In this document: positions 50,394 to 59,391 of the stretch, piece after piece
How the letters are laid out: the number at the start of each line of letters is the position of its first letter
Numbering within the stretch: the first letter of the stretch is position 1
Source of the DNA: Altererythrobacter sp. KTW20L
GTDB lineage: Bacteria > Pseudomonadota > Alphaproteobacteria > Sphingomonadales > Sphingomonadaceae
Length of the DNA: 64,000 nt
Direction: 5' to 3'
Assembly (NCBI RefSeq): GCF_023501975.1
Contig: NZ_JAMFLH010000012.1
Span: 62,001 to 126,000 of the forward strand
The notes under the pieces: model-generated
What the model saw: the letters and a program-made list of their open reading frames with translations, nothing else
Databases searched by the model: none
What the model was told of the DNA's origin: nothing
Program-made: the position numbers and the translations under genes

Positions 50394-50405
50394 GATCGCG
50401 CTCCG

Positions 50406-51020
50406 TCAGGCGGTGAAGGGCTGGGTGCCGGGGTAGGGGACAAACCCGGGGTAATCCCGGTCGTAGAATCCGAAGGGCGAGGTCCAGAAGTGGCGGTTCT
50501 CCACGCCGATCAGGTCCCATCCCTTGTATTCGTGGTTGCCGCCATATTTGGGCAGGGCAATCAGACCGAGGACGGTGAGGCGGCGGATAGCCAGGAAGAA
50601 CGGAGTCTCATCCACCTCGTGCAGCCATTCGACCTGCTGCGCTTCGGGTGCGGCGGAAAACGGCGTTGCCGAGCCCGTGTGCGCTGCGAAAGCGCTCTGG
50701 AATTCGGCCAGGCCCAGCTCGAATTCGGGCCACTGGGCGGCGAAGAAGCTGCCCAGGGCATTGTCGATGAAGTAGAGCACCTGCGCATCACGCGCCCCGG
50801 GCTTGGCGCCCCCGGGCACGATCAGGTTCATGATGGCGTCCACCTCGGCGGCCTGCGGCACAGTGAGCCGTGTCAGGCTGGCATGTCCGGCGCCATCCCC
50901 GTGATGCCCATGTTCGGCGGCGCTGGCAATCTGCGGCCAGTTGACGGCGATCCAGCTCGCGCTGGCGAGGTTGCCGACTGCTATCAGGAATTGGCGACGC
51001 GAGGGGCTTGGTTGTTCCAT
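50406..51020 (-). CDS. Gluconate 2-dehydrogenase subunit 3 family protein (Tat-exported)
   Basis: 204 residues. The N-terminus SRRQFLIAVGNLASA is a twin-arginine signal, and a His/Gly-rich stretch (EHGHHGDGAGH) follows. The motif AIMNLIVPGGAKPGARDAQV is typical of the gamma (subunit 3) protein that carries the GMC catalytic subunit to the periplasm. The two genes are 12 bases apart and form an operon, with this one upstream. Confidence 0.9.
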   Translation of the reverse strand: MEQPSPSRRQFLIAVGNLASASWIAVNWPQIASAAEHGHHGDGAGHASLTRLTVPQAAEVDAIMNLIVPGGAKPGARDAQVLYFIDNALGSFFAAQWPEFELGLAEFQSAFAAHTGSATPFSAAPEAQQVEWLHEVDETPFFLAIRRLTVLGLIALPKYGGNHEYKGWDLIGVENRHFWTSPFGFYDRDYPGFVPYPGTQPFTA

Positions 51021-51185
51021 GAGGTACTCCGCTCCAGCCGGAAGGCCCCCGGAAACAGCGCCTCAACGGGCGCGGAGGGAATACGTCAAACAGCGCATTG
51101 GCCGCGCAGCGTCGGCCTGAGGCAGAGGTAGCAAAGTGGATCGCGTGGCCCTAAGCGGGAGGCACACACCGAAAGGGCAGGGCGC

Positions 51186-51527
51186 ATGGCCAGGAAGCAT
51201 TCGAAAAGCGGTCGCGGCGAAGACCTTTACCCCGAGAGCGATGAAACGCCGACCGAACCGGTCACTTGCTGGCTGTGCGGACGGCCGACCGGCAAGACGA
51301 TTGTCTGGCACCACCCGGTCCCCAAAAGCCGGGGCGGGCGCGATGTCGTGCCGATGCATCCGATCTGCCAGCAGACGGTGATCGCCAATTTCACCAATTC
51401 CGAATTGCAGCGCCACGGCACCGACGTGGCGGCGCTGCTGGACAATCCCAACGTGCGCAAGTTCGTGGACTGGGTAGCGAAGAAGGATCCCGATTTTACC
51501 GCCACGATCACCAAGAAGCAGCGCTGA
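51186..51527 (+). CDS. HNH endonuclease family protein
   Basis: 113 residues. A CWLCGRPTG zinc-binding pair and an HNH core (TIVWHHPVPKSRGGRD, then VVPMHPICQQTVIANF) are present, with no other recognisable domain. Possible roles include DNA repair or element maintenance; nothing in the context decides. Start ATG at 51186. Followed by a small Cys-containing gene. Confidence 0.82.
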   Translation: MARKHSKSGRGEDLYPESDETPTEPVTCWLCGRPTGKTIVWHHPVPKSRGGRDVVPMHPICQQTVIANFTNSELQRHGTDVAALLDNPNVRKFVDWVAKKDPDFTATITKKQR

Positions 51528-51534
51528 GCGGTTC

Positions 51535-51729
51535 GTGCGTACACGGCTGAGCATCTGCGTGAAAAAGGCACGCTATGCCGCACAGGACGAAGCGGCGGCG
51601 GCGATCGAGCTATCGGGTTGGGAGCTGCGGACCTACCGCTGTGACCGGTGCGGGCGGTTCCACCTGACCAGCCGCACCAAGGGCAAGCGCGTGCCCCGGC
51701 CTGCTGCGCCTGCGATTGACACGACTTAG
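51535..51729 (+). CDS. Small Cys-containing protein next to HNH gene
   Basis: 64 residues from GTG at 51535. The C-terminal half reads RCDRCGRFHLTSRTKGKR, which looks like a small zinc-finger or RNA-binding motif with paired Cys and a basic tail. Similar short proteins exist in sphingomonads. It lies 7 bases after the HNH gene, in the same direction, so the two are probably co-expressed. Confidence 0.65.
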   Translation: MRTRLSICVKKARYAAQDEAAAAIELSGWELRTYRCDRCGRFHLTSRTKGKRVPRPAAPAIDTT

Positions 51730-51730
51730 A

Positions 51731-52720
51731 TCAGAACCGCACGACGACCTTGCCGATCTGCTGGTTCGATTCGAGATAGGCGTTCGCTTCCGGCAGGGAT
51801 TCCAGACCGTTGAAGACCTTTGCTATTACCGGATCGAGCTTGCCCAGGGCGAGGCCGGCCAGTACCTTCTCGCGCGCGGCGGCGAAGCGGTGGGGGTGGT
51901 TCCATATCTCACTGGCCACCCAACCGCGCATCGACGCGCCCTTGAATGCCATCGGCCAGTGCGGATAGGGCGTGGGCTGGCCGCTGAGGCCGCCATAGAC
52001 GAACAGGATGCCGCGCGGGGCGAGGGCCTGGGCCAGGGTGTCAACATAGGAGCCGCCGACCGGATCGAACGCGCAGCGCGCGCCTTTTCCGCCGGTGATC
52101 TCCATCACCCGTTCGACCAGGTCCTCCTCCTCGGTGGCGATAACGTGGGCCGCGCCATGGTCCTTCAGCGCGCCAGCCTTGGTGCTGGTTCGGGTGGCGG
52201 CGATGGGGATGGCGCCCGCCCAGTTGCACAGCTGGATCGCGGCGAGGCCCACGCTGGATGAGGCGGCGGGAATGATCACCGCATCGTTCGGACCAACTTC
52301 GGCCACTTCATAGACGGCATAGGCGGTCATGTACTGCATCCAGATGGCTGCGGCGGTTACGGGGTCCATGTGATCGGGCGCGGGTTGTAGTATGCGAGTG
52401 GGAACAATGGCTTCGTCGGCCCAGATCCCGTAATCGCCCTGTGAAATCATCGGTAGGACGCAGACTCGCTGGCCCACGGCGTAGTCACTCACCCCGTCGC
52501 CCAGTGCCACGATGGTTCCGGCCCCTTCATAACCGATGAGGCTGGGGAACTGGGGCCGGGTGGGATAGTGGCCTGCGCGGTACATCGCCTCGGCGCGGTT
52601 GAGACCGACGGCTTCCACCTTGATGCGGACATGGCCGGGGCCGGGCGGGCCGATGTCCAGTTCCTCGATCACCAGCTTCTCGAGGCCGCCGGTCTCGTGG
52701 AATCGTATTACCCTGGTCAT
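51731..52720 (-). CDS. Zinc-independent alcohol dehydrogenase/quinone oxidoreductase family protein
   Basis: 329 residues from the ATG at 52720 of the medium-chain reductase family. The N-terminal GroES-like domain shows GLNRAEAMYRAGHYP and GYEGAGTIVALGD; the NADPH-binding domain shows PAASSSVGLAAIQL and FDPVGGSYVD. There are no structural zinc Cys, as in QOR-type enzymes. The frame to 52831 adds residues in front without homology. Substrate unknown. Confidence 0.88.
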   Translation of the reverse strand: MTRVIRFHETGGLEKLVIEELDIGPPGPGHVRIKVEAVGLNRAEAMYRAGHYPTRPQFPSLIGYEGAGTIVALGDGVSDYAVGQRVCVLPMISQGDYGIWADEAIVPTRILQPAPDHMDPVTAAAIWMQYMTAYAVYEVAEVGPNDAVIIPAASSSVGLAAIQLCNWAGAIPIAATRTSTKAGALKDHGAAHVIATEEEDLVERVMEITGGKGARCAFDPVGGSYVDTLAQALAPRGILFVYGGLSGQPTPYPHWPMAFKGASMRGWVASEIWNHPHRFAAAREKVLAGLALGKLDPVIAKVFNGLESLPEANAYLESNQQIGKVVVRF

Positions 52721-52783
52721 CGCAAGTCTCCCTTTTGCCACGCATTCCTGCGCGCGCGGGGCCTCGCTGTCCAGCGTGCCAGA

Positions 52784-52820
52784 GACAAAAGAAAGGGGCC
52801 GCTCCCGAAGGAACGGCCCC
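52784..52820 (-). terminator. Terminator downstream of the TonB-dependent receptor
   Basis: Read on the minus strand, GGGGCCG pairs with CGGCCCC, extended by further pairs across a C-A mismatch to a CGAA-type tetraloop. It is followed on the minus strand by a T-rich stretch (CTTTCTTTTGTCTC). This is a good Rho-independent terminator for the receptor gene, 23 bases beyond its stop. Confidence 0.8.
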
Positions 52821-52842
52821 GATCTTGTCATACGTAGCGCGA

Positions 52843-55800
52843 TCAGAACTGCATGTTCGCGCCAATGTAGGCCCGGCGACCAACGATGTCGTAGTTGGAA
52901 GCGTTATAGCCACCGCCAGTCAGCTGGAATGCAGCCGCGTTGGCAAGCGGGTTGGTGTTGCCGAACGGGGGAGCCTTGTTGAACAGGTTGTCCACACCGA
53001 AGCGGAAAGTGACGCTATCCGTTGCCGCGAACGAGCTGTTCAGGTTGAACAGGTTGTACGAACCGTAACCAGTGTTGGTCGTTCCCGACCTGATGCTGGG
53101 CAAGTGTTGCCACTGAAGACCAAGGCGGAACTGGTCAAGCGAGTAGCTGACATTGGTCAGCGCCTTGTACCGGAAGGCACCATTGGCATTCAAGCCAGCG
53201 TCCGGAGCAGCAAACGTGCCCGCAAAATCGCGGAACGGCGTCTGCGAAGCTTCCGGCACGTTCGAGAAGAACGGCGACGACTTCAGGTTCAACAGGTAGT
53301 TGAAGGTCGAGTTCAGACCAAGCGTGCCCGGACCCACTTCCATCCGCCAATCCAGCTGGGCGTCAATGCCCGAGGTACGGAAGGCACCGGTGTTGGTGTA
53401 GGCAAGCTGCACCGCTCCGATACCGCCGCCCGTTCCGCGCTGGAAGTTGTTACAGAAGAAGCTGTTCGGATCGAAAGTCGGGTTGAACGCCGAACCCAGG
53501 CAGAGCTGCTGTAGTGTCTGACCCGACTGGAGACCAATCGCGTCGTTCACCTTGATGCTGTAGTAATCGATCGCCAGCCGCATGTTGCTGAAAATGCCGC
53601 TTTCGATTGGCGAGTCGATGACTGCACCTGCCGTGATCGTCTTCGCCGTTTCCGTGGTCAGGTTCGGGTTACCCACGAAATAGGGGAACGCGAAGCCCGG
53701 AGCCGTGGACGTGCTGGTCGAAGCAGCCGACGGAGCGATGTAGTTCGGATCCGAAGGAGCAAGACCGTTGCCGTAGTACGATACAGAGTTGAGCGGCTGA
53801 CCCGGGATCTGGGTCTTGTCCATCAACTGAACGCACAGTGCACGCACATTGGCACCGTTGGCATTGGCCGGGTTGGCCGAATACGAGAACGGATTACCCA
53901 ACGAGCAACCATCGCCACCCGTCAGCAGGCCGAAGTTCTGCGTGAGCGAGTAGAGCTCACCGATGTTCGGCGCACGTTCGGCGCGGTTATAGCCGCCACG
54001 CAGACGCAGCCAGTCGGCAACTTCCCAGCTGCCTTCCACCTTCCAGGTGGTGCTGCCGCCGGTCTGGCTGGAGTCCGAATAACGGACGCCGGCGATCAGG
54101 TCGAGCTGTTGGATGAGCGGAAGGTCTTGCAGCAGCGGAATGAAAATTTCGCCGTACACTTCCTTGCTGCTCAGCTTTTCGTCGATGCTCTGCGCAGGAT
54201 AGATGCCCAGTGCCTGGTCGAGGAAACCGGAGTTGCGTTCCTTGAGGGTATCCTCGAGGAAAACATAGCCGTTCGAACGAGACGTGGCACCCAGCGCGGT
54301 GCGAACCTCGCCCGCAGGCAGATCGAACAGCGACCCTTCCAGGTTGGCTTCCCAGACGGTCTGCCGCATGGTTGCAGTTTCCTTCAGGTCGGCCGTGATT
54401 GCCGCGATACAATCCTGCGACACCGGAGCGTTCGTGAACGGATTCAGCCCGCTGGTGCAGCTCGCCGAATTGGCACCGAAGCCACCGCCAACGGCATTGC
54501 CGGTGCGCACGAAGCCGGCACCGAAGTTCGGAGCAGACATCACCGTGCGCAGACGTTCCAGCGAAGCCACGCCGGTGGTCAGGAAGTTGGTGACCGATTC
54601 ACCACGCTGCCAGGTTACATCCCAGCTCCAGTCCGTATCGGGAATGGAACCTTCAAGCCCGAACAGCATGTTGTAGGTGTAGTTGTCGGTGATCGTTTCG
54701 CGGTTGCCGAGACCCGGTACGTAGCCGGTGGGCGACCATGAACACGAAGCGCCAGAAACGAAGTTCTCGGCATCCGGGGTGCCCTCGCCGCAGCCAACTG
54801 CCGCAACGCGATTGTTGTACGCAGAGATGCGTGCTTCGTAGGCTTGATCGCTCTCGTCGGCTCCTTGGGGGCCCACCGGTTCAACGACTGCGCCACGAGC
54901 GTTCAGTAGAGAAGTCAGGGCCTCCGGCAGATAAGTCGAGTCATTACCGTAACGCGGGATCACCACGTTCCAGCCGCCGACGATCGGGCCGGGCTGCTGT
55001 ACGGTTTCGGTGTGCGAGGTGTTGAAATACCCCTGCGCAACGGCCGCAACCCAATCGTTGATCTCGTACGATCCACGCGTGTAGAAGTTGTAGCGGGTCA
55101 TCGGCAGGTTCAGGTAATCTTCCTGGAAGTTCTGCGAGATGCCGCCAAGCGACGAACGTACGGTTTCCTGGCCATCAATCATGCTGACCGGGAAGTTGGA
55201 CACGCCCGAAACGCCAGCGGCCGAGTTGCCGAAGGTGAACGGAGTGCCATCCGGCAGGAAATACAGCGAACCAGTGGCCGAAACGTTGGTAGCCGGATCC
55301 CGGTTGGGGAAATAGCTGTTGAGAACGGCCTGGTAGTTGGCGTTGCTGCCCGTCTGCGAGATACCCGAGAAAGTCGGGAAGAAGTAGTTTCCGCCCACGT
55401 CCGGGTTAGCCCACAGATCCTGAAACCACGAACGGTCACGACGGAAGGAGGGCCGACGGTCCGAAGTCGAGACTGCCAGGCTGATATTGCCGCGGCCGTC
55501 TGCAAAGTTTGTGCCCATCATTGCGCTGAGGCTGTATTCCGCCCCGTCGCCTTCCTGGGTGATGCCGTACTGGCTGTTGATCTCGATCCCTTCGAAGTTC
55601 TTCTTGAGGATGAAGTTCACAACGCCGCCCACGGCGTCTGCGCCGTAGGTCGAGGACGCACCACCCGAGATGATTTCGACGCGCTCGATAGCGGCCGAAG
55701 GCAGGGTGTTGATGTCAACGGCCATCGAGGCGTTGCTCGGGGTCGCACGGCGACCGTCGATCAGCACGAGGTTACGGTTGGAACCGATGCCGCGCAGCGA

Positions 55801-56130
55801 GACCGTGGCCGAGCCGGGGGTGTTCGATGGTGATGCCTGGATGTCGCCGCCCTGGGTCGGGTTCTTTTCGGGAACGAACTGCGGCAGACGGTTCAGATTG
55901 ACTTCGACAGACGACGTGCTCGAATTTTCGAGCAGATCTGCGCCCACTGTCACGATCGGGCTGTTGCCCTCGAAATCCTGACGCGTAATGCGCGAGCCGG
56001 TGACCACGATGCGGTCTTCCTGCGCCGCTCCGGCTTGCTGTGCCACAGCCGGAACGGCAATGGTAAAGGTGCTGGCGCCACCGGCCAGCAGCAGGGCCTT
56101 CACGACCTGCTTGTTGCTAAAATTCCTCAC
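52843..56130 (-). CDS. TonB-dependent outer-membrane receptor
   Basis: 1095 residues, typical of the large receptor families of sphingomonads. The signal peptide ends near AVPAVAQQ. The TonB-box/plug domain follows (DRIVVTGSRITRQDFEGNSP, ATVSLRGIGSNRNLVLIDGRR, ISGGASSTYGADAVGGVVNFI) and then a beta-barrel ending in Phe (YIGANMQF). The receptor family's substrates include siderophores, vitamin B12, saccharides and others; none is indicated here. A terminator follows, and a regulator with two MarR-like domains is divergent upstream, so the regulator may control it. Confidence 0.93.
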   Translation of the reverse strand: MRNFSNKQVVKALLLAGGASTFTIAVPAVAQQAGAAQEDRIVVTGSRITRQDFEGNSPIVTVGADLLENSSTSSVEVNLNRLPQFVPEKNPTQGGDIQASPSNTPGSATVSLRGIGSNRNLVLIDGRRATPSNASMAVDINTLPSAAIERVEIISGGASSTYGADAVGGVVNFILKKNFEGIEINSQYGITQEGDGAEYSLSAMMGTNFADGRGNISLAVSTSDRRPSFRRDRSWFQDLWANPDVGGNYFFPTFSGISQTGSNANYQAVLNSYFPNRDPATNVSATGSLYFLPDGTPFTFGNSAAGVSGVSNFPVSMIDGQETVRSSLGGISQNFQEDYLNLPMTRYNFYTRGSYEINDWVAAVAQGYFNTSHTETVQQPGPIVGGWNVVIPRYGNDSTYLPEALTSLLNARGAVVEPVGPQGADESDQAYEARISAYNNRVAAVGCGEGTPDAENFVSGASCSWSPTGYVPGLGNRETITDNYTYNMLFGLEGSIPDTDWSWDVTWQRGESVTNFLTTGVASLERLRTVMSAPNFGAGFVRTGNAVGGGFGANSASCTSGLNPFTNAPVSQDCIAAITADLKETATMRQTVWEANLEGSLFDLPAGEVRTALGATSRSNGYVFLEDTLKERNSGFLDQALGIYPAQSIDEKLSSKEVYGEIFIPLLQDLPLIQQLDLIAGVRYSDSSQTGGSTTWKVEGSWEVADWLRLRGGYNRAERAPNIGELYSLTQNFGLLTGGDGCSLGNPFSYSANPANANGANVRALCVQLMDKTQIPGQPLNSVSYYGNGLAPSDPNYIAPSAASTSTSTAPGFAFPYFVGNPNLTTETAKTITAGAVIDSPIESGIFSNMRLAIDYYSIKVNDAIGLQSGQTLQQLCLGSAFNPTFDPNSFFCNNFQRGTGGGIGAVQLAYTNTGAFRTSGIDAQLDWRMEVGPGTLGLNSTFNYLLNLKSSPFFSNVPEASQTPFRDFAGTFAAPDAGLNANGAFRYKALTNVSYSLDQFRLGLQWQHLPSIRSGTTNTGYGSYNLFNLNSSFAATDSVTFRFGVDNLFNKAPPFGNTNPLANAAAFQLTGGGYNASNYDIVGRRAYIGANMQF

Positions 56131-56732
56131 TTGGTGCTCCCTTCACAGTGAACGCGCACAGCTTCCGGCTGCCCGCGATTTCAAATATCCTGCCACCGTG
56201 CTCCGGACCGGCATCGTGCCATGACCGTTGCCTGAAGACCCGAAGGTCCGGCGACTGAATTACCGGAGTTGAAAATCTGGAACGCCGGATGGTCCGGCTT
56301 CAGCGTGGCCCTCATGACCGAACTGTTCTAGGCTCTCTCCCCCTGCAGTAGCCCCCTTCTGAATCGGGAGGAAACCGCACGAATCCTTGCATATTGCCTG
56401 CCGTTGACAGTGTCTAGTGCGCTTGCCGGAGCAATTGCGGGAAACTTCGTTGCGTCACGTCCCGCGCAAGGGATTGGGGTATCGCAAGGACTGCCAGGAT
56501 AGGTTGCGACGGAAACTTGGTCCACGATTATGGTAATAATTTCAATGCCTAAGGCTCCGGCGTGACCCGACGTGGCGGACCAGTGTTGCCAACCTGCATC
56601 GCTCGCCCAACTTCCGCCCCGAAAAATCTTGTGGTTGACTTGGTCCGTCGTTGCGCCAAGCCTCGGAAACGTGATCATGGCGCAAAGGCAATGCGCCGCC
56701 GGAAGCAGGCAAAAGGGGGAGGCCGAAGCCTG
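56131..56732. other. 600-base divergent regulatory region
   Basis: Lies between the receptor and the double-MarR regulator. Contains several CCGGA/TCCGG words, including a palindrome GCCGGA-TGG-TCCGGC at 56284-56298 and a nested dyad at 56232-56303. No clear sigma-factor consensus can be fixed by eye. A plus-strand open frame from 56562 and a minus-strand frame from 57392 extend in here but do not look coding. Confidence 0.6.
56232..56303. promoter_or_regulatory. Nested dyad upstream of TonB-dependent receptor
   Basis: Outer arms CTGAAG (56232-56237) and CTTCAG (56298-56303); inner arms TCCGGCG (56247-56253) and CGCCGGA (56283-56289). The second inner arm also forms a tight palindrome, GCCGGA-TGG-TCCGGC, with bases up to 56298. 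It may be an operator for the adjacent regulator or a structured receptor leader. Confidence 0.45.
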
Positions 56733-58079
56733 ATGACAGAGACGAAAAAGCCCGGGGTGCAGGGTGTTACGCCCGGCAGTCCGGCTCCGTGGCGGCGCCT
56801 GATGGTCGAACATGCCGTGGCCCTGCGCCTGTCGATCCTGGGCGGCGATCGCGACCCCAAGGGCACGATCTGCGTCGATCCCGCAGCCCGCGCGATGGTC
56901 ACCAAGGCGCTCGGGCCGATGGCGCTGGAGGCCGTGCGTATCGTGGAGGCCTATACGATCGGGTCCGCCACGACCGAGGCCGGCGAATACCCGGTTATCG
57001 CGCCGGGGCTCGGCCAGCGCGAACAGCCACCCGAATTCGTGTCGCGCCTTCATATCATCCTCAATGCGCTGGAGCCCGAGGCTGACGGGACGGCAGACGG
57101 CCAGGCCCGCTCGCCCTCGGTAATCCAGAGCGACCTGTGGCAATTGCTCTACAAGGTGCGCGAGAGCGCCGAGATGGCCTATGCGCGGGAACTCGACCTC
57201 ATCGAGCTCGACAGGCGCATCCTGTTCCTGCTGCACAATGTCGGCCCGCTGGTGCCGGCCGATATTTCCAGCGCGGTCGGCGTGGACAAGGCCCAGGTCA
57301 GTCGGTCGGTCAAGCGCCTGCTCGAAATCAAGATGGTCGAGCGCGAGCAGTTGCGTTCGCCGCTGCGGCTCACCCGCAAGGGGCAGTCGCATTCCGAACG
57401 GCTGCTTCGTCTGGCCGACCTGCGCAACCGCGAACTGACCTTCGACATCGGGGACGAAGAGCTGGAGGCCTTCTTCGCGGTGATCGAGAAGCTGCTCGAC
57501 CAGGCGGTGCTGCTCTATGACCAGGAGCGGCGGAACGGCCAGCAGCCGGAAGCGGCCGAATTTCCCCGTCCCGGCGCTGCGGTCGAAAGCGAAAGCCGGT
57601 CGGGCGAGCGGATCGTGCTCGACCGGTCGCGGATCATTTCACCGCTGATGACGCTGAGCTCCTACTTCAGCCGCAGCGGCTCGCTGATGTTCAAGCGGCT
57701 GACCGGGCTGTCGAACTTTGAAGCATGGGTCCTCAACGAAATAGGCATGGCTCCTCCCATCGAATGGAATGACCTGGTGGACCGGCTTGACCGCGATCAC
57801 AGCCAGGCTGGGCGCACTGTCAATGCGCTGGTCCAACGCGGGCTGGTGCTGCGCGAGGGCAAGCCGGGCCGGCGCAACGGGTGTTTTGCGCCGACCGAAG
57901 CGGGGGAGGAACTGTACCAGGTCATTCAGGATGCCAGCCGCCAGCGCAGCGCTTTCCTGCTGTCACCGCTATCGCAAGCCGAACGCGACAGCTTCCTCGC
58001 CACGTTCGACAAGATCAGGCGTAATGCTGTGGTCCAACTCGAACGCGAGCGGGCGTTCGAGGAACTGGGCCAAGCTTGA
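56733..58079 (+). CDS. Transcriptional regulator with two MarR-like winged-helix domains
   Basis: About 448 residues from the ATG at 56733, which has GGGGGAGG upstream. The frame is open further upstream, but that stretch is poorly structured. The first winged helix covers about residues 145-225 (RRILFLLHNVGPLVPADIS, VDKAQVSRSVKRLLEIKMVERE, LRLTRKGQ). The second covers about 325-420 (FEAWVLNEIGMAPPIEWND, SQAGRTVNALVQRGLVLRE). Each matches the MarR pattern of helix-turn-helix and wing. A single chain with two such domains can act like a pre-formed dimer. Divergent from the TonB-dependent receptor, suggesting control of it; ligand unknown. Confidence 0.85.
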   Translation: MTETKKPGVQGVTPGSPAPWRRLMVEHAVALRLSILGGDRDPKGTICVDPAARAMVTKALGPMALEAVRIVEAYTIGSATTEAGEYPVIAPGLGQREQPPEFVSRLHIILNALEPEADGTADGQARSPSVIQSDLWQLLYKVRESAEMAYARELDLIELDRRILFLLHNVGPLVPADISSAVGVDKAQVSRSVKRLLEIKMVEREQLRSPLRLTRKGQSHSERLLRLADLRNRELTFDIGDEELEAFFAVIEKLLDQAVLLYDQERRNGQQPEAAEFPRPGAAVESESRSGERIVLDRSRIISPLMTLSSYFSRSGSLMFKRLTGLSNFEAWVLNEIGMAPPIEWNDLVDRLDRDHSQAGRTVNALVQRGLVLREGKPGRRNGCFAPTEAGEELYQVIQDASRQRSAFLLSPLSQAERDSFLATFDKIRRNAVVQLERERAFEELGQA

Positions 58080-58116
58080 GCGGGGCCGAGCCTGATCGGC
58101 GGGTCGCGCGCGTGTC

Positions 58117-58731
58117 TTAACGCACGCGGCGGACGCGCACCGGTGGCTGGTTATTGAACCGCAGCATGAAGCTTCCGAGCGCAGCGCGGCGGATTTCGAC
58201 GGTCGAACCACTGCGAGGAGGGGTGTAGGTCGAACTGACGCTGCTGGTGAATTGCCATTGCGCGCCGCTGTCCAGCGTGATCAAATAAATACCGGGCTCA
58301 CGCTGCGAAACCTCGGTGACGCGGGCGGTGATTTCCTGAGTTTCGCCGGGGGGCGTCGAGTTGAAGCGTTCCGGAGTGCGAATGTCCTCGCCGCCAAAGT
58401 CGGCCACGCCGTCACCTGCACGCGGTGCCGCCGCGCTTTGGTTGCCGCGAACATCCTCTGCCCCGAAGTCGGCCACGCTGCCGCCGCGCGGATTGAGCAC
58501 CGCCCCGCCGCCTTGCGCGCGGACCTCCCCCGGGATCGTGTTTCGGGCAGGGCCGGCGTTGCGGATATTGTTGTCAAAGCAGCCGAGACGGGCCGTCGGA
58601 TCGTCGATCCGGGCGCACTCGCGCAGGATGTTGAGCACTACGTCGTCGGCAATTTGCGCCTGGGCGGGCAGGGCCAGCGCGCCAAGCGAGGCTGCTGCGG
58701 ACAGGACTAGGGCGGCGCGATACGCGATCAT
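58117..58731 (-). CDS. Secreted protein of unknown function with internal repeat
   Basis: About 204 residues from the ATG at 58731. Signal peptide of about 28 residues (ALVLSAAASLGALALPAQAQ). The mature part has ILRECARIDDPTARLGCFDN, a pattern seen in uncharacterised proteins where a Cys pair may bond, then a duplicated motif SVADFGAED and GVADFGGED. The C-terminal 80 residues look beta-rich (REPGIYLITLDSGAQWQF, STVEIRRAALGSFML). The frame extends to 58893 without homology. Convergent with the regulator. Confidence 0.78.
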   Translation of the reverse strand: MIAYRAALVLSAAASLGALALPAQAQIADDVVLNILRECARIDDPTARLGCFDNNIRNAGPARNTIPGEVRAQGGGAVLNPRGGSVADFGAEDVRGNQSAAAPRAGDGVADFGGEDIRTPERFNSTPPGETQEITARVTEVSQREPGIYLITLDSGAQWQFTSSVSSTYTPPRSGSTVEIRRAALGSFMLRFNNQPPVRVRRVR

Positions 58732-58933
58732 GACTGGTAGAAACTCCCTCTCGACGCAGCCACAGTGGCCCCGCAGGGCCATGTGCGCAAGAGGGTTGCC
58801 ATGGGCTGAACGCAAGTTTTGCGCTGCATCCGGGCTCATTGGCCGCGATAAGACGGGGCGCGCCCTGTGGATTAATCTCCGCTCCCCCGCCAAAGTGCTT
58901 GAATCGCGGACCCAAGTGTGATTCTGTCAGGTT

Positions 58934-59242
58934 ATGAACGCACCATCAGGCAAGCGCGAAAAACGGATCCAGTTGCTGGCCCTGGGCTGTCTCTTGGTGC
59001 TGGGCGGTCTTGCGCTGGTCGGGCCCTATGGCCTGTTGTCGTGGGGCGAACAAAGTGCGCTTCTCGATGCGCGGCAGGAACAGTTGGCTGTCCTGCAGGA
59101 CGAGCGAGCAGTGCTGGAAAACCGCAACGACCTGCTCGACCCGGATCATGTCGACCCCGATTTCGCCAGCGAACTGGTGAGGCAGAATCTCAACGTCGTC
59201 CATCGCGACGAATATGTGATCGATCTCGAAACCCAACCCTGA
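58934..59242 (+). CDS. ftsB: FtsB/DivIC family septum protein
   Basis: 102 residues. One transmembrane helix near residues 13-33 (LLALGCLLVLGGLALVGPYG) followed by a coiled coil (LDARQEQLAVLQDERAVLENRNDLL) and a short tail, the FtsB/DivIC architecture. In alphaproteobacteria it usually lies just upstream of pdhA, as here. Acts at division with FtsL and FtsQ. The tail DPDFASELVRQNLNVV is conserved in the family. Confidence 0.88.
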   Translation: MNAPSGKREKRIQLLALGCLLVLGGLALVGPYGLLSWGEQSALLDARQEQLAVLQDERAVLENRNDLLDPDHVDPDFASELVRQNLNVVHRDEYVIDLETQP

Positions 59243-59391
59243 TTGCGGCAGTTTTGGCACCTGCTATGAACCATTATAACCATATCGGTTCAATGGTGAC
59301 GTGGGGCGTTGCCAGCGCTTGTCCGATTTGCCTATAGGCAGGATTGCAAGCGCCGCCGCCCCCCATTCGGCGCACAAAGGGACAGGTTGTT

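Noticed and set aside
56328-57392. 354-residue minus-strand open frame in the receptor/regulator intergenic region and the regulator
   Set aside because: No recognisable domain, and it covers the double-MarR coding region.
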